DNA of 9,094 nucleotides from Planctomycetota bacterium (lineage in GTDB: Bacteria; Planctomycetota; Planctomycetia; Pirellulales; UBA7805), in assembly GCA_030605285.1 (NCBI GenBank), contig JAUWIQ010000049.1, positions 1-9,094 on the forward strand, written 5' to 3'. The position numbers were made by a program, and so were the translations under genes. This document shows positions 1 through 6,378 of this stretch, one piece after another (the stretch's first letter is position 1; each line of letters starts with the position of its first letter). Below the pieces are notes generated by a model, which ran no database searches, had not been told where the DNA came from, and saw only the letters and a list, made by a program, of their open reading frames with translations.

Positions 1-3
1 GAA

Positions 4-26
4 ACGGCCCCGAAAGCGGGGGCCGT
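4..26 (-). terminator. GC-rich hairpin, probable intrinsic terminator
   Basis: ACGGCCCC (4-11) and GGGGCCGT (19-26) form a perfect 8-bp stem with a 7-base loop. Read on the minus strand, the stem is followed by TTTC before the window ends, so a U-tract can be only partly seen. It lies about 135 bases downstream of the stop of the minus-strand SNase-like gene and may end that transcript. It could equally serve a plus-strand gene to the left, although no T-run follows it on that strand. Bases 27-160 hold nothing else I recognise. Confidence 0.5.
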
Positions 27-160
27 GACCAGGAGTCAAACGATCACGCCTCCATCGCTTGTCTAACACCGCCCCCCTGAGAAAATCGCCCTGGGATGGG
101 CAACACGCTCCGCATTCCAAACCTCAGGGCTAGAGACGTTTTTCTTGCCCACTGCCCCGC

Positions 161-958
161 CTAGCCCTCGGCAGGCCCAGCAGAGGCCCAGAGACCGACT
201 CCCCTTTTCTGAGCCCGCAGTTGCTGCCCTGAAAAAATGTCCGACAACTCATAAGTATATGCCTTTGCAGCCAGCGAGTAACCATCACGAATCATCCGCA
301 GATTGATGAACGAATTATCCTGGTCGCGGTGAACGTAGGCTATCTCGACGCCATCTTCATCCTTTCGAGCCACGGAATCGTCATAAGAAAGTGAGACTCG
401 CTTTCCCTCTACCAGTTTTTCTAAATGCAGCTTGGCCGCTTCTTCAAGAGCGGTCTCATCTTCCTCAACCGCCGCGAGATCAATGCCCAAGAGGCGGACC
501 TTTCTCTCGTCGCCATCCGAGAAAACCAACAGGGTTTGCCCGTCAATCACGCGCACCACACGGGCTGCAACCGGCTGACTCTCGTTTTTAACACCGGTTG
601 GCTCATACGTTTGACCCGCCACGACCCCCGTTGCCGGACCGCCAGTAATGGACAGGCTTGGAACACGGCGTACGACAGGCATCCCCACCACGCGAGTCGC
701 CCTGCGGGCCACAACCGAGGGTTGATAGTGGTTTCGCTGGCGATATCCGGGATACCTGGTGCGCATCGCCCGCGTAGCCAACCTCGCCTTAGAACCCGCC
801 TTGACGGCTTTGGGAACTTTGAATTTCGCTGCTTTGGCCTTGGGCGTCTTCAGCTTGGGTGGAGCCGCCAACGCCGAGTTTAGAGGAGCCGAAACGAATA
901 AAGCCACTACGGAAACCATTACCAACCCGCAGACCGCCATTGTATTACCTTTGGACAT
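161..958 (-). CDS. Secreted SNase-like (thermonuclease-fold) protein with degenerate active site
   Basis: A 265-residue protein. Residues 1-32 look like a signal peptide (hydrophobic core about 8-24, ending SALAA). Residues 33-75 are a K/R/A/P-rich stretch with about 15 basic and no acidic residues. Residues about 130-258 resemble the staphylococcal nuclease (SNase/TNase) domain: VVRVIDGQTLLV, KVRLLGID, IAYVH, a RDGYSLAAKAYTY segment and a final GLWA. By eye, R155 matches nuclease Arg35 and D160 matches Asp40. The Asp21 position is Q141, the Glu43 position is A163 and the Arg87 position is V204. Three of five metal-binding or catalytic residues are therefore missing, and phosphodiesterase activity is doubtful. 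The SNase fold is also used in non-catalytic nucleic-acid or protein binding (family knowledge), and the basic tail would suit binding of a polyanion (inference). The ATG at 958 is preceded by GGGAGAA at a good distance. The gene stands alone; an ATTATC element at 1080-1085 (GATAAT on the minus strand) could be its -10 box, but no -35 box is visible. Confidence 0.8.
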   Translation of the reverse strand: MSKGNTMAVCGLVMVSVVALFVSAPLNSALAAPPKLKTPKAKAAKFKVPKAVKAGSKARLATRAMRTRYPGYRQRNHYQPSVVARRATRVVGMPVVRRVPSLSITGGPATGVVAGQTYEPTGVKNESQPVAARVVRVIDGQTLLVFSDGDERKVRLLGIDLAAVEEDETALEEAAKLHLEKLVEGKRVSLSYDDSVARKDEDGVEIAYVHRDQDNSFINLRMIRDGYSLAAKAYTYELSDIFSGQQLRAQKRGVGLWASAGPAEG

Positions 959-1465
959 CGTGTTGTTCTCCCAACGTTCCGTTTGCTGAAACCAGATGCC
1001 CTGCTCCCAGTGATGAAACCCCGCGAGAACCGCCAGGTTTCGCCCCTGGAACCGAAGGTCTCAGGGCCAGGCGCAATTGATTATCGCCAAATCACTTAAC
1101 AAAAGAGGCTGACCTATTTTCGGGATGGCTCCAGAAGATATTTTGGCCTTCCCAGGGAATTTTTTCCGTAATGCATTCGGCTCCAGAAACCGCAGCGCCC
1201 GACAACAGTCAAAAAACGCAAGCGGACGATAGCAAACCAAACCAAGCGGTACGCTGATTGGTCAGGATCGCCACACGGGAACGCCGCTGGACAATTTTTC
1301 TCAAGAGAACGTAACCATTGACACCATCAAAAACTGCAACGATATCGCGTATAATGAGGCAGTCCCTGGGCCCGATTGATTTTCAGCAGTCCGCGTATTC
1401 GGCCAGAGGGCATGCGAACACGATCACGAATCTGAATTTTCCCCCTTGATGATCGCAATAGCAGG
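959..1465. other. 507-base intergenic region without a recognisable gene
   Basis: This stretch lies between two divergent genes and should carry the promoters of both. On the plus strand a perfect TATAAT occurs at 1350-1355, about 110 bases before the prepilin-like gene. The nearest TTGACA (1318-1323) is 26 bases upstream, too far for a standard sigma-70 promoter. On the minus strand GATAAT (1080-1085) lies about 120 bases before the SNase-like start. CCAGG (1033-1037) and CCTGG (1045-1049) could form a small hairpin in that gene's leader. Short open frames here lack ribosome binding sites and protein-like composition. I see no tRNA, riboswitch or repeat array. Confidence 0.5.
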
Positions 1466-2053
1466 ATGAGCATGTGCAACCCGCAGACGCGATACCACGA
1501 GATTCTCCCAACGCTGGGGAGCAACCATCGCCAGAACATGGGTTTCACGCTTGTTGAACTGTTGGTTGTCATGGTCGTGATCGGAATTCTAATTGCGATC
1601 TTGATGCCAGCAATCCAATATGTCCGCAATAGTGCTCGCATCACACATTGCAAATCGAACTTACGGCAAATCTCCTTGGCGATCGAAGTCTATTTGGATG
1701 CCCAGGGGACGAACGGTCGCTACCCCGATGTTGCGGTATTACCCAGCCTGACACCGGAACGGCCATCCTTGAGCGAGGTCCTTGCACCGTATATTGAAGA
1801 CAATCGACTTATTTTCCACTGCCCAGGGGATGAAGAATACTTTGATAAAGAAGGACTTAGCTACGAATATCGCAATCACAAGTTTGCCGGCAAGACCCGC
1901 AAACAGGCCCTGCAAAGTCCTTCTAGCGGAAAACAAACACGAAGCAATTCGGAGTATTGGATGATTTATGACTACGAAGCGTTTCACGGCCCCGAAGAAC
2001 AACCGGGTGCTCGAAATGTGCTCTACGCGGATGGCCATGTCGATGGCCTTTAA
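1466..2053 (+). CDS. Type IV prepilin-like protein (N-terminal cleavage/methylation motif)
   Basis: A 195-residue protein with a classic class III prepilin signal: G26 then FTLVELLVV, with Glu at mature position 5 (E31) and an unbroken hydrophobic helix to about residue 50. A prepilin peptidase would be expected to cut after G26 and methylate F27. Next come a [11 protein letters not shown] segment (62-72), typical of planctomycete pseudopilins, a FHCPGD motif (117-122) and a C-terminal NVLYADGHV. The end resembles the H-X9-DG module of planctomycete prepilin-type proteins, but here His174 is 14 residues from Asp189. Such proteins are fibre or secretion-apparatus subunits in the envelope; the specific role is unknown. 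The leader is long (26 residues) and only mildly basic. The second ATG (1472) has a better-placed AGGA and may be the true start, shortening the leader by two residues. No pilus assembly genes are in view. A membrane-anchored protein gene follows after 65 bases on the same strand. Confidence 0.85.
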   Translation: MSMCNPQTRYHEILPTLGSNHRQNMGFTLVELLVVMVVIGILIAILMPAIQYVRNSARITHCKSNLRQISLAIEVYLDAQGTNGRYPDVAVLPSLTPERPSLSEVLAPYIEDNRLIFHCPGDEEYFDKEGLSYEYRNHKFAGKTRKQALQSPSSGKQTRSNSEYWMIYDYEAFHGPEEQPGARNVLYADGHVDGL

Positions 2054-2118
2054 CATTTTGGCCCCCAGAACCTAAAATAAAATCCTCTCTTATTGCACCA
2101 CTCGAGAAACATCCCCCC

Positions 2119-2739
2119 ATGATCGCAAAAATATCGCTTGCCGTTGTCGCGGTATCCGCCATGGGACTGGCCGTGGCCTGGGCCACTGGCTATCTGGGAA
2201 ATCCACAAATGAAAGAGTTGGACAGGCTCCAAGCGGAAATCCAGCAGACGCTCGACAAGCCGCCTGCGGATACGGTCGAGGCAGAAGCCAACCGCTCAGC
2301 AACACGCCGTGAGAAGGTGGCTGAATATCGGGAAAAGGTCCAATCCCTCCCAGAGCAGCAGAAGGAAGTGGCCAAAAGCCAGATGCGGAAGTTTTTTGTC
2401 TCTCAATTTGAAAAGCGGATCGACCGCGTACTTTCCTTGCCCCCCGAGGAACGCAACGCCGAACTTGATCAACAGATCGACGAATGGGACGAGCGGCGTA
2501 AACGGTGGCAACAAGAAAGAGAACAGAAGGCTGAAGCATCTGACTCGCAAAACAAAGGTGGCCGGGCACATTCCAGATCGAGTTGGCGAAATTCCACACC
2601 CGAACAACGTAGCCAGTGGCGTCGTCAACTGCTCGCCAATACAACACCACAACAGAGGGCCAAGTGGCAGGAGTATCGGCGCCTGATGAATCAGAGGCGC
2701 AAGGAACGGGGCCTGCCCGAATCAAGACGACCATTCTAA
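2119..2739 (+). CDS. Membrane-anchored, highly charged TPEQ-repeat protein of unknown function
   Basis: A 206-residue protein I cannot assign to a named family. Residues 5-24 form one hydrophobic segment (signal anchor or signal peptide). The rest is very rich in Arg, Glu, Gln and Lys and looks largely helical, with probable coiled coil at about 31-48, 55-103 and 113-140. The C-terminal part carries a tandem motif, TPEQRSQWR (160-168) and TPQQRAKWQ (176-184), 16 residues apart, then RRLMNQRRKERGLP. The TPxQR element resembles the LTxxQ motif of the CpxP/Spy periplasmic chaperone group, but that is only a resemblance. The body probably lies outside the cytoplasmic membrane. The ATG has no strong Shine-Dalgarno sequence (only GAGAAAC about 10 bases before), so it may depend on co-transcription with the prepilin-like gene 65 bases upstream. 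The gene converges on another TPEQ-type gene ending at 2832. Confidence 0.7.
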   Translation: MIAKISLAVVAVSAMGLAVAWATGYLGNPQMKELDRLQAEIQQTLDKPPADTVEAEANRSATRREKVAEYREKVQSLPEQQKEVAKSQMRKFFVSQFEKRIDRVLSLPPEERNAELDQQIDEWDERRKRWQQEREQKAEASDSQNKGGRAHSRSSWRNSTPEQRSQWRRQLLANTTPQQRAKWQEYRRLMNQRRKERGLPESRRPF

Positions 2740-2831
2740 GTGGTTCGTCTAAGCGGTACGCAAGGTGCTACGAATCGAGAGGTATGGTTTGCTCTGCAAA
2801 GAGCTTCTTCTCTTCGCAAGGACATCCCCTG

Positions 2832-3437
2832 CTAAAAACCCCCACCGAAACCCCAACCAAAACCTGAACTGTATTCCATCATCATTTCAGCACTCTCTCT
2901 TTGTTTCTGCTTGTACATCGAGCGGGCAAATTGTTGATCCTTGTTGATCACTTTTTGTTCGCGGGCCGCTGCCGCATTTTCACCCTGATTGATGTTTTGC
3001 AACACTCTGCGATTTTGCTGGATCACTCCTAAATCCTGGCTTACTGCCGCTCCACGGACCTGCTGTTCCGCCCGATTGTCTTTTTGTGCCGCTTGCCGAT
3101 CCTGCTGGAATCGCATCAACCACATTTCCATTTGCGGAGCTGTCATCTCTTGCAGATGCTGTCGGTATTCCTGTTTTTGTTCCGGCGTGTATTTCCGGGT
3201 GACACGAAAATACTCTTCGAGCCAAGCGCGGGCCCGCAACATTTCAGGGCTGTTCCAGATTTTTCCCCGCTCGGATGCCGCGCTGGTCTGCGTTGTGGCC
3301 TGATCGCTTATCTTGGTTGCTGCCGGTTGCTTCGTTGCAGCAGCATCCGCCGCGATGATTTTTCCAGGATCGTTCAGCAGATAAAGGATCAGCACACAAA
3401 CAACTCCCAGCGTAAGGCAGATAACTCGCCTGCACAT
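2832..3437 (-). CDS. Membrane-anchored TPEQ-type protein with Gly/aromatic C-terminus, unknown function
   Basis: A 201-residue protein when started at the ATG at 3437. That start is preceded by GAGGAA seven bases away and opens directly into a signal or anchor segment (residues 5-22). The frame is open 29 codons further upstream, but the extra residues are basic and disorder-like, lie before the hydrophobic segment and have no better ribosome site. After an Ala/Thr/Gln-rich spacer (30-57) comes a predicted helical region: WLEEYFRVTRKYTPEQKQEYR (72-92) and APQMEMWLMRFQ (100-111), again two TPEQ/APQM elements 16 residues apart. A Gln/Arg/Ala-rich coil (111-185) follows, and the protein ends in SGFGWGFGGGF. 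The 16-residue spacing matches that of the convergent gene at 2119-2739, suggesting a shared domain type. It is probably exported or periplasmic. Function unknown. Confidence 0.7.
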   Translation of the reverse strand: MCRRVICLTLGVVCVLILYLLNDPGKIIAADAAATKQPAATKISDQATTQTSAASERGKIWNSPEMLRARAWLEEYFRVTRKYTPEQKQEYRQHLQEMTAPQMEMWLMRFQQDRQAAQKDNRAEQQVRGAAVSQDLGVIQQNRRVLQNINQGENAAAAREQKVINKDQQFARSMYKQKQRESAEMMMEYSSGFGWGFGGGF

Positions 3438-3444
3438 GATTTGG

Positions 3445-3450
3445 TTCCTC
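3445..3450 (-). promoter_or_regulatory. Ribosome binding site fixing the start at 3437
   Basis: The minus strand reads GAGGAA, seven bases, then ATG. This strong Shine-Dalgarno match favours the internal ATG (3437) over the upstream in-frame ATG at 3524. Confidence 0.65.
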
Positions 3451-3524
3451 AGTTCCAGGGTAATGTATCTACGAAAGCGGCTCCGGCCAAAAAATGACGA
3501 ACCGGATCCCCTTTCACTCAACAT

Positions 3525-3553
3525 AATCTAAATTAGGTTGTTTTTCATCCCAA
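3525..3553 (-). promoter_or_regulatory. Candidate sigma-70-type promoter for the minus-strand TPEQ gene
   Basis: On the minus strand TTGGGA (3553-3548) and TAGATT (3530-3525) are separated by exactly 17 bases, each matching four of six consensus positions. Transcription would start near 3518, giving a leader of about 80 bases before the ATG at 3437. Judged by eye from an A/T-rich stretch. Confidence 0.3.
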
Positions 3554-3566
3554 AAATGGACTTTTT

Positions 3567-3596
3567 TTGCCTTCCTGCGCAATCTCGCAGTATATT
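3567..3596 (+). promoter_or_regulatory. Candidate sigma-70-type promoter with inverted repeat in the spacer
   Basis: TTGCCT (3567-3572) and TATATT (3591-3596) are 18 bases apart, about 120 bases upstream of the small His-rich gene. The spacer contains the perfect inverted repeat CTGCG-N6-CGCAG (3575-3590), which abuts the -10 box and could be an operator. It lies back to back with the candidate promoter on the other strand (3525-3553). No experimental support. Confidence 0.35.
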
Positions 3597-3716
3597 CTGC
3601 CAACTGCGGAATGACCCCGGGTGGAGGCAACGGGCATGTTTTGAAAAGGATAGCCAAATCACTTACACTCGGGGAATCCTAGATGGCACGTTTAATGAAT
3701 CGGGAGGAGACGACGT

Positions 3717-4052
3717 ATGCTGCACAAATCGCACTTTGGCCATCATGCCGACAATATGCCTGCGGATCTCGACGGCCATATTCCGGAAGATGGGGACAGC
3801 TGGCGGAAAATGAATTACGACCACGGACCGCGCAATCCCCATGAGGAGGGGATCAGCGACAAGGAACAAGCAGAACGCATGGAATACCTGGACAAGGAAT
3901 GGTGGCCCAAGATCATTGCGATTGCCAGTCAGCAGCGATCTCAAATCGAACTTTCCTCGGCAGATACGCCGATCAAACACTGGGAGGAAATCATGCACCA
4001 ACATCCGTCTCTCCCACACGGCTTTGAGGTCGAAGGACACGATGAAAGCTGA
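3717..4052 (+). CDS. Small His-rich acidic hypothetical protein
   Basis: A 111-residue protein of no family I recognise. It has 12 histidines spread along its length (for example FGHH near the start and MHQHPSLPHGF near the end) and many Asp/Glu residues. It has no signal peptide or membrane segment, so it is probably cytoplasmic. The middle, about residues 47-80, looks helical (DKEQAERMEYLDKEWWPKI). The start is well supported: GGGAGGAGA precedes the ATG by about seven bases. Codon choice resembles that of the neighbouring genes. A 167-codon frame on the opposite strand (3663-4166) overlaps it but starts with GTG and has poor composition. The PDZ gene follows after 126 bases and appears to have its own promoter. 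Many histidines could mean metal binding, but there is no canonical site, so this is speculation. Confidence 0.65.
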   Translation: MLHKSHFGHHADNMPADLDGHIPEDGDSWRKMNYDHGPRNPHEEGISDKEQAERMEYLDKEWWPKIIAIASQQRSQIELSSADTPIKHWEEIMHQHPSLPHGFEVEGHDES

Positions 4053-4126
4053 TTGGAGACAAGTTTGATAAGCTGGCTCACTGGGATTATGATGGGACAC
4101 TGCCCGTACCGGCTCCCTGGGGATTT

Positions 4127-4154
4127 TTGACCGGATGGCCGTTCCGATTATGCT
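4127..4154 (+). promoter_or_regulatory. Candidate sigma-70-type promoter for the PDZ gene
   Basis: TTGACC (4127-4132, five of six consensus) and TATGCT (4149-4154, four of six) are 16 bases apart. The start would fall near 4161, leaving a very short leader that still includes the AAGGAT ribosome site (4167-4172) before the ATG at 4179. Confidence 0.4.
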
Positions 4155-4178
4155 AAGCCCTACCACAAGGATCCAACC

Positions 4179-4799
4179 ATGCAGAAAAATTGTCCCAAAA
4201 AATTAGGTGTCATTCTTGCGATCACCTTTGCAAGTTTATTGGCCCTGGTGTTAACCACCGATGCGGAGGAAGATACCGATACGGAGGCCAACGCCGCTGA
4301 CCAAAAGCCCTTGGTGCTTCATGTACACCATCATTATTACACTCCTTCCGGTGCTCAAAATATAAACGTACCCCACTACCGCACCTACCTGGGAGCTTCG
4401 ACGTTTTCCCAGCAACCTGAGGTAATTCAGAAATACTCACAATTTTTTCCCGCGGGAAATCAGGCCGCGGTGGGGGCCTTCATCGAACCCTGGAAACAAA
4501 ACTGGTACCACCTCGGTTTCACAGGCTATCTAGGACAGCAGGGCGATATCTCGGGGCTGATTATCGATAAGGTCGCAGCCGATAGCCCGGCGGCCCAAAT
4601 GGGACTCATACCAGGTGACTTTATCCTGAAAATCAATGGCACGGCGGTCGATAGCTACCGTCAGTTGGCCGTCTTGTTCGAGGAGACTCGGGAAAACCCT
4701 AAGCACGAAATCACTTTCGAAATCTGGAATCCGCACACCCGGCGAAAAAACACCGTACGTGCGATTCTCCAGGGCAACAAGCAATGGAACCCGGAGTAA
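4179..4799 (+). CDS. Exported PDZ-domain protein without protease domain
   Basis: A 206-residue protein. Residues 1-29 look like a signal peptide or N-terminal anchor (basic start, hydrophobic core 9-26, then TTDAEED). Next are an acidic stretch and a His/Tyr patch (HVHHHYYTP, 48-56), then a linker of about 50 residues. Residues about 110-198 form a PDZ domain: a HLGFTGYL segment at the place of the peptide-binding loop, GLIIDKVAADSPAAQMGL (126-143), PGDFILKINGTAV (145-157) and a final strand. This matches the bacterial DegP/DegS-type PDZ, but no Ser-protease triad or metalloprotease HExxH is present, so it should bind C-terminal peptides rather than cut them. It probably acts in the periplasm or at the membrane; the partner is unknown. 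The start is supported by AAGGAT six bases before the ATG. It converges on the gad gene. Confidence 0.8.
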   Translation: MQKNCPKKLGVILAITFASLLALVLTTDAEEDTDTEANAADQKPLVLHVHHHYYTPSGAQNINVPHYRTYLGASTFSQQPEVIQKYSQFFPAGNQAAVGAFIEPWKQNWYHLGFTGYLGQQGDISGLIIDKVAADSPAAQMGLIPGDFILKINGTAVDSYRQLAVLFEETRENPKHEITFEIWNPHTRRKNTVRAILQGNKQWNPE

Positions 4800-4957
4800 A
4801 TCCGTGGGCGGTCACAAAGATTGCCTGAAGGGAAATCGAGGACTACCGAACATCGATTGAGATATCGGGTACCTCCTCAACGGCACACCACGAGCAGTGA
4901 TCGCGGTCCACACAACTGGGCCCCTGGCAGCGCACTGGATCAATTGCTACGGACCTC

Positions 4958-4991
4958 TTAATGATGGAAGCCGGTTAATGATGGAAGCCGG
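4958..4991. repeat. Perfect 17-base tandem duplication across the gad stop codon
   Basis: TTAATGATGGAAGCCGG occurs at 4958-4974 and again at 4975-4991 with no mismatch and no spacer. On the minus strand the copy at 4975-4991 encodes the last five residues and stop of glutamate decarboxylase, and the second copy lies immediately 3' of the stop. Because 17 is not a multiple of three, the second copy would be in another frame if read through. It looks like a recent slippage or end-duplication event. Confidence 0.95.
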
Positions 4992-6378
4992 CACCACCGG
5001 CCCGCGGAATATGGGTAGGTTGTGACTTGTAATAGGCAAGTGCGGTGCGGAGATCGGCAATCAGCATGTCCGCCATGTCGCGACTGAAGCCTTCTTTGAC
5101 AACGATCCGCAAAGCGGCAAGATCTGTACGATTTTTAGGAAACGTGTAGGCCGGCACCAGCCAACCCCGCTCGCGGAGTTTATCCGACAGATCGAAGGCC
5201 GAAAAATTTGCACTCTCATTCGCCGCCCCACTGATTGCAAATGCAAAAACAGGGATGTCGCTCCCATCCGAGAGCAATTCAAACGGCCCCAACTTGGCAA
5301 TATTGCCTGATAGATAGAGCGCCACATCCTGGCATGTCTTCTGGATCTGGAAGTAACCCTCGTGACCGAGCCTGAGAAAATTATAGTACTGGGCAATCAC
5401 CTGATTGCCTGGGCGGGAAAAGTTGAGGGCAAAATTTGGTAGATCTCCACCCAAGTAGTTGCAATGAAAAATTAAATCCTCCGGCAACTCAGCCTTATCC
5501 CGCCAGATGATCCAACCCACACCGGGATAGACCAGACCATACTTATGACCTGAGGTGTTGATCGATTTAACCAGTGGCAGGCAAAAATCCCATTCGATCT
5601 CCGGTTGCAGGAAGGGCGCAATGAATCCGCCACTCGCCGCATCGACGTGAATCGGCACCTCGTAGCCGTTCTGCTTATTAAACTTGACCAGCGCGTCGTT
5701 TACCTCCTTGACGTTCTCGTAGCGGCCATCGAAGGTACTGCCCATGATGACCACAACCCCGATGGTGTTTTCGTCAATGAGCTTGAGAGCCTCCTCCGCA
5801 TTCAGGCAGAAGCGGTTGCCCTCCATCGGCACAAAACGCGGCTCGATTTCCCAATAACGGCAGAACTTCTCCCAACATACCTGGACATTGATACCCATCA
5901 CCATATTAGGCTTGTCCGTCGGTTTTCCCTTAGCCCGCATCCGGTCGCGCCATTTCCACTTCAACGCCATCCCGCCAAGCATAGCTGCCTCGCTCGATCC
6001 AATCGTGGAGCATCCCGTGGCGGTTTCTGAATCCGACGCGTTCCAAAGCCGAGCAAGGATATGGACACACCGCAGTTCGATCTTAGCTGTCTCGGGATAC
6101 TCGTCCTTGTCAATCATGTTTTTATCAAAGTTTTCCGACATCAACTTCATTGCTTCCGGTTCCATCCACGTGGTGACGAATGTTGCCAGATTCAATCGTG
6201 AGTTTCCGTCGAGCATCAACTCGTCACTGATCAACTGATAGACGGTCTGGGGCAACAACCCATTCTCTGGAAGTTCGTATTTTGGGATTGGCTTGCCCAT
6301 ACTTCGGGCACCATAAGTAGGTGTGAGTACAAAACGCTCATCTTGATCTGTAGGGCTATCGGTGGTTTTTTTAGTCAT
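4975..6378 (-). CDS. gadB: Glutamate decarboxylase (PLP-dependent)
   Basis: Converts L-glutamate to GABA and CO2 in the cytoplasm, consuming one proton. The 467-residue product matches the length of E. coli GadB (466) and aligns by eye throughout: DELMLDGNSRLNLATF, STIGSSEAAMLGGMALKW, GKPTDKPN, HVDAASGGF with the PLP-contacting Asp246, the SGHKYG motif with the Schiff-base Lys279, then FSRPGNQVIAQYY. The C-terminus GFHH parallels the E. coli FKHT end, where a histidine closes the active site at neutral pH, so acid activation is plausible. The ATG at 6378 is chosen because GGAAAG lies just upstream and the length fits; an in-frame ATG at 6390 adds four residues without a good ribosome site. 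It overlaps the end of ndh by 8 bases (ATGACTAA), implying translational coupling. No GadC antiporter is in view. The stop lies in a 17-base tandem repeat, and no clear terminator follows. Confidence 0.96.
   Translation of the reverse strand: MTKKTTDSPTDQDERFVLTPTYGARSMGKPIPKYELPENGLLPQTVYQLISDELMLDGNSRLNLATFVTTWMEPEAMKLMSENFDKNMIDKDEYPETAKIELRCVHILARLWNASDSETATGCSTIGSSEAAMLGGMALKWKWRDRMRAKGKPTDKPNMVMGINVQVCWEKFCRYWEIEPRFVPMEGNRFCLNAEEALKLIDENTIGVVVIMGSTFDGRYENVKEVNDALVKFNKQNGYEVPIHVDAASGGFIAPFLQPEIEWDFCLPLVKSINTSGHKYGLVYPGVGWIIWRDKAELPEDLIFHCNYLGGDLPNFALNFSRPGNQVIAQYYNFLRLGHEGYFQIQKTCQDVALYLSGNIAKLGPFELLSDGSDIPVFAFAISGAANESANFSAFDLSDKLRERGWLVPAYTFPKNRTDLAALRIVVKEGFSRDMADMLIADLRTALAYYKSQPTHIPRAGGAGFHH

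Noticed and set aside
425..883. A 152-codon plus-strand frame inside the SNase-like gene
   Set aside because: It is antisense to a gene with a clear domain and signal peptide, and has no ribosome site or family resemblance.
1149..1166. TTCCCAGGGAA followed by TTTTTT as an intrinsic terminator
   Set aside because: The palindrome leaves no room for a loop; with a realistic loop only three base pairs remain.
1318..1355. TTGACA (1318-1323) and perfect TATAAT (1350-1355) upstream of the prepilin-like gene as a strong promoter
   Set aside because: The boxes are 26 bases apart, not 16-18, and no fair -35 box sits at the right distance from TATAAT. The TATAAT may still act alone, so it is noted only in the intergenic entry.
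1244..2761. Shared 11-mer AAGCGGTACGC at 1244-1254 and 2751-2761
   Set aside because: Repeated 11-mers are expected by chance in a 9-kb window, and the flanks do not match.
2796..2817. Hairpin GCAAAGAG/CTCTTCGC between the two convergent genes as a shared terminator
   Set aside because: The stem has a mismatch, is A/T-rich and has no T-run on either strand.
4111..4128. TCCCTGGGGATTTTT before the PDZ gene as a terminator
   Set aside because: The stem would have only three to four pairs with a two- to four-base loop, too weak; the T-run is better read as part of the candidate promoter.
3663..4166. A 167-codon open frame on the minus strand opposite the His-rich gene
   Set aside because: It starts with GTG, would run across the PDZ gene promoter and has an antisense-like composition; the plus-strand gene has a strong ribosome site and ordinary codon use.
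5605..6030. A 141-codon plus-strand frame opposite gad
   Set aside because: It is an antisense shadow of a highly conserved enzyme gene.
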